Positions 61,548 to 64,000 of a stretch of DNA of 64,000 nucleotides are shown piece by piece. The stretch spans positions 5,253,001 through 5,317,000 of the forward strand of contig NZ_CP023688.1 in assembly GCF_008704655.1 (NCBI RefSeq), given 5' to 3'. This DNA comes from Streptomyces rimosus. Lineage in GTDB: Bacteria; Actinomycetota; Actinomycetes; Streptomycetales; Streptomycetaceae. A program made the translations under genes and the position numbers. The notes under the pieces are model-generated. The model saw only the letters and a list, made by a program, of their open reading frames with translations, searched no databases and was not told the DNA's origin. The first letter of the stretch is position 1. The number at the start of each line of letters is the position of its first letter.

Positions 61548-62074
61548 TGACGGCCCAGGGACGACGCATCGGCCGGGCCGCCATCGCGGCCGGGATGGTG
61601 GCCGCCACCGGGCTCGGGGTGGCCGGCTGCGGGGCGCTGCTGCCCGGCGGCCACCGCAGGCTGCCCCCGCCGCCGATGCCCAGCGGTTACAGCTCCTCGC
61701 CGTCGCCGTACGACTCGTACTCGCCGTCGTACTCGTACTCCCCTTCGCCCACGCCGGAGGAGACCTACGACCCGGACGGCCGCACGGACGCGCGCGGCAA
61801 CAACTGCCGCTACGACACGTCGGCCCGCCGCCTCGAATACTCGGTCTCGGTGACCAACCCGTCGCTCACCAAGACCTTCAAGTACGAGATGGCGGTCAAC
61901 TGGATGAGGGACCGGCCCGCCGACGGCACGGCGCTCGGGCTGCACCAGCGCAGCATCATCGTCCGTCCCGGGCAGACCGAGACGTACACGGCCACCTACT
62001 ACTACACCAACACCTCGACGCAGCAGATGTGGTACACCTGCGAGATCCGCAGGGCGCGCAAGTCGGAGCTGTGA
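61547..62074 (+). CDS. Lipoprotein related to the upstream secreted protein
   Basis: A 175-residue lipoprotein. The signal peptide ends in LGVAGC (Cys28), a Pro/Ser/Tyr-rich stretch follows (SYSPSYSYSPSPTP), and a C-terminal domain with NNCRYD at its start and WYTCEI at its end has the same spacing of two Cys and the LEYSVSVTNPSLTKTFKYEM strand pattern as the preceding protein, so the two domains are probably paralogous. ATG overlaps the preceding stop (TGATGA). Function unknown. Confidence 0.78.
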   Translation: MTAQGRRIGRAAIAAGMVAATGLGVAGCGALLPGGHRRLPPPPMPSGYSSSPSPYDSYSPSYSYSPSPTPEETYDPDGRTDARGNNCRYDTSARRLEYSVSVTNPSLTKTFKYEMAVNWMRDRPADGTALGLHQRSIIVRPGQTETYTATYYYTNTSTQQMWYTCEIRRARKSEL

Positions 62075-62103
62075 GGGGTCAGCGGCCCCCTCAGCGGACC
62101 CCC

Positions 62104-62880
62104 TCAGCGGACCCTGAAGTCCCGGGAACGGGACGCGAAGAGGCCGGCCTGCCGCTCCGGCGGCAGGTTGCCCAGTGCGATCAACTGCGGGGCGTGGGCC
62201 AGCGCCTGCGCCCGCACGGCCTCCCGCGACGCCCACAGGGCCCGTACGGTGCCCTGCACCGCGCCGGTCGGATGCGCGGCCAGTATCGCGGCGGCGCGCC
62301 GGGCCGCGGCCACCGCGCCGCCCGGCGGCGTCAGCTCCGAGACCAGGCCCGTTTCGTAGGCGCGGTGGGCGCCGAGCCGTTCCGCCGTGCCCATCAGGGC
62401 CAGCCGCGCGGCCTCGCCGTACGGCATGCGCTGGGCCAGGAACACCGACTCGTACGCGCTGACCATCCCGTAGGACGTGTGCGGGTCGAAGAACGTGGCC
62501 TCCTCGGAGGCGACCAGGAACTCGCACTCGCCCAGCAGATAGAACGCCCCGCCGCAGGCCATCCCCTCGACGGCCGCGACGACCGGCTTCCACAGGTCGT
62601 TCGCCTTCGGGCCGATGGTGAGCAGGGGGTCGTCGAGCGAGTACGGGGAGGACGGCTGCGGGACCTGTACGGCGCGGTCGATACCGGTGCAGAAGGCCCT
62701 GCCCCCGGCGCCGGTCAGGACGACGGCGCGCACCTCGTCGTCGCAGCGGAACCCGCGCCATATGGACGCGAGCCGTTCGGCCGTCTCCAGGTCGATGGCG
62801 TTGTGGCGCTCGGGCCGGTCGAGCGTGACCAGCGCGACGCCGTCCGGCCCCGTCGCCACGCGTACGGAAGGCGCCGTCAC
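62104..62880 (-). CDS. Enoyl-CoA hydratase/isomerase family protein
   Basis: A 258-residue crotonase-fold protein. VALVTLDRPERHNAID opens the fold; RAFCTGIDRAV gives the first oxyanion NH; EGMACGGAFYLLGECE the second. The usual catalytic Glu positions are replaced in part (SYGMVSAYESVFL), so the reaction may not be simple hydration. GTG start overlapping the stop of the OB-fold gene (GTGA). It is the last gene of an operon entering from the right edge, whose promoter is outside the window. Confidence 0.88.
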   Translation of the reverse strand: MTAPSVRVATGPDGVALVTLDRPERHNAIDLETAERLASIWRGFRCDDEVRAVVLTGAGGRAFCTGIDRAVQVPQPSSPYSLDDPLLTIGPKANDLWKPVVAAVEGMACGGAFYLLGECEFLVASEEATFFDPHTSYGMVSAYESVFLAQRMPYGEAARLALMGTAERLGAHRAYETGLVSELTPPGGAVAAARRAAAILAAHPTGAVQGTVRALWASREAVRAQALAHAPQLIALGNLPPERQAGLFASRSRDFRVR

Positions 62881-63443
62881 GGCCGCTCCAGCAGCCAGCG
62901 CGGCACGGTCACGCCCGGCGCCTGCTCGTGGAACGCCACCTTGACCGGGGCGCCGATGCGGATACGGGCCGGGTCCACCGAGTCCAGCGCCGCGTCCGGG
63001 GCCGCGACCAGGTTGCCGACCAGGCGGATGCGCGGGGCGTCGGCCAGCTCCACCACGACGACGTTGTACGGGGCCTGCGCGGCGTAGGCGGGCAGCAGCG
63101 GCGGGTGCGGCAGGACGTACGACCAGATGCGGCCGCGTCCCGACATCCGCTGCCAGCGGTCGTCGAAGGACTGGCAGTGCGGGCAGCAGGGGCGGGGCGG
63201 GAAGCGGAGTTCGCCGCAGGCGGCGCAGCCCTGGACGCGGAGTTCGCCACGGGCGGCGTATTCCCAGAAGGGGGCGCCGTCGTCGTCGGGGACGGGGAGG
63301 AGCAGGGCGGCCTCGTCGGGTGGCTGTGGGGCACCGGACGGTTGCGGGTCGGGGGCTGGACGTGGTTCGGGCACCGGGCGCGGGTCGGGGGTCGGACGCG
63401 GTTCAGGGGCGTTGTCAGTGGTCCCCTTCATGCTGGTGGACAT
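62877..63443 (-). CDS. Zn-ribbon / OB-fold protein (DUF35, ChsH2-like)
   Basis: A 188-residue protein. An N-terminal 40-residue Pro/Arg/Glu-rich repeat (PEPRP, PDPRP) precedes the zinc ribbon (CAACGELRFPPRPCCPHC, four Cys, about residues 73-90), and the OB-fold (about 100-180). It is the partner type for the thiolase-fold protein encoded immediately upstream (6-bp gap), as in ChsH2-Ltp2 or SCP-x pairs. Start at 63443 precedes MSTSMKGTTD; Met5 is an alternative. Confidence 0.88.
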   Translation of the reverse strand: MSTSMKGTTDNAPEPRPTPDPRPVPEPRPAPDPQPSGAPQPPDEAALLLPVPDDDGAPFWEYAARGELRVQGCAACGELRFPPRPCCPHCQSFDDRWQRMSGRGRIWSYVLPHPPLLPAYAAQAPYNVVVVELADAPRIRLVGNLVAAPDAALDSVDPARIRIGAPVKVAFHEQAPGVTVPRWLLERP

Positions 63444-63449
63444 GGAAGC

Positions 63450-64000
63450 TCAACTCCTCAGCAGCAGGGCGGAAGTGGGGACCCCTTCCCCGGCCGTGAC
63501 CAGGCAGGTGGCGGCGTCCGGGACCTGGGCGGTGCTGGTGCCGCGCAGTTGCCGCACGCCTTCGGTGATGAGGTTGAAGCCGTGGATGTACGCCTCGCTC
63601 AGCCCGCCGCCCGCGGTGTTCAGCGGCAGCCGGCCGCCGATCTCCAGGGCCCCGCCCTCGGTGAAGGCCGCGCCCTCGCCGCGCCCGCAGAAGCCGTAGC
63701 CCTCCAGGGAGAGCGGGATCAGCGGGGTGAACGCGTCGTAGATCTGCGCGACATCGACGTCCCCGGGGCCGAAGTCGGCCTGTTTCCACAGCTGCCGGGC
63801 TGCGGTCCAGGCCGGTCCGGTGAGCGGATCCTCGGTCCAGTAGTTGACCATGCCGTGGTGCTGGGCGGGCAGACCCTGTGCGGCCGAGTGCACATACACG
63901 GGGCGCTGGCGCAGGTCACGGGCGCGCTCGGCGGCGACGACCACGCACGCCAGGGCGCCGTCGGTCTCCAGGCAGTTGTCGAAGAGGCACAGCGGCTCGC
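63450..64000 (-). CDS. Thiolase-fold protein (Ltp-type), N-terminus outside window
   Basis: The frame is open through the right edge; the visible C-terminal 183 residues include LFDNCLETDGALACVVV, AQIYDAFTPLIPLSLEGYGFC, and LNTAGGGLSEAYIHG. These match the Ltp2/SCP-x-like group, including the Tyr in IYDAFT. The nucleophile position lies beyond the edge and cannot be checked. An OB-fold and an enoyl-CoA hydratase gene follow in the same operon. It resembles the protein at 51675-52844 but is clearly diverged. Confidence 0.85.
   Translation of the reverse strand, partial: EPLCLFDNCLETDGALACVVVAAERARDLRQRPVYVHSAAQGLPAQHHGMVNYWTEDPLTGPAWTAARQLWKQADFGPGDVDVAQIYDAFTPLIPLSLEGYGFCGRGEGAAFTEGGALEIGGRLPLNTAGGGLSEAYIHGFNLITEGVRQLRGTSTAQVPDAATCLVTAGEGVPTSALLLRS

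Overview
This is a chromosomal window from a high-GC actinomycete, almost certainly a Streptomyces. Codon third positions are nearly all G or C, many genes start with GTG behind GGAGG-type ribosome binding sites, and the left third carries a recognisable Streptomyces core block: whiD and bldM (divergent sporulation regulators), a sigma factor of ShbA type, guaB, a GuaB3 paralogue and glpD, followed by Ser/Thr kinases. No tRNA, rRNA, CRISPR array or insertion sequence was seen.

Layout. 1-4.2 kb: DUF2264 protein (cut by the window edge), a short-chain dehydrogenase, a MOSC protein and a divergent LysR regulator. 4.3-9.7 kb: whiD / bldM / sigma factor / guaB / small RelE-like protein / guaB3; bldM has a near-perfect sigma-BldN promoter. 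9.8-15 kb: a membrane protein, a nucleotide-sugar dehydrogenase without its usual catalytic cysteine, glpD and a penicillin-binding-protein-like serine hydrolase. 15.3-20.4 kb: an active-looking Ser/Thr kinase followed by a large pseudokinase. 57.3-62.1 kb: a further kinase fused to a PQQ-type beta-propeller, then membrane and secreted proteins.

The stretch between the kinases (20.4-57 kb) looks accessory. Its main content is a dispersed set of CoA-dependent catabolic genes: an amidohydrolase with two acyl-CoA dehydrogenases (23-26.5 kb); a cyclase-family hydrolase; SDR, acyl-CoA dehydrogenase and Zn-alcohol dehydrogenase; a flavin reductase; an enoyl-CoA hydratase with an ADP-forming acyl-CoA ligase; a flavin monooxygenase; an OB-fold/Zn-ribbon protein (27.6-38.1 kb); and a thiolase-fold protein divergent from another acyl-CoA dehydrogenase plus a deazaflavin-type oxidoreductase (51.7-54.7 kb). 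A TetR regulator lies at 54.95-55.6 kb. The right edge (62.1-64 kb) holds a further enoyl-CoA hydratase / OB-fold / thiolase-fold operon.

The most interesting observation is a 15-bp palindrome, consensus CTGACGGNCCGTCAG, found in the control region of nearly every transcription unit of this catabolic set (seven good copies), with an eighth weaker copy over the start codon of the TetR gene. This points to one local regulon for degrading an unidentified, probably branched or cyclic, carboxylic acid. Its chemistry resembles actinobacterial steroid side-chain catabolism: paired acyl-CoA dehydrogenases, hydratase, and a thiolase-fold protein without the usual Cys nucleophile together with ChsH2-like OB-fold proteins. 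The substrate cannot be read from sequence alone.

The remainder (38-51 kb) is a mosaic: an alpha/beta hydrolase behind a separate pair of CGGAACNNNGTTCCG palindromes, GNAT, phytanoyl-CoA dioxygenase-like protein, pyridoxamine-phosphate oxidase, a Scr1-type HTH/DUF397 module, three tandem paralogous lipoproteins, VOC proteins, a MarR/questin-oxidase-like divergent pair, and a LAXTG-anchored ALF-repeat surface protein.
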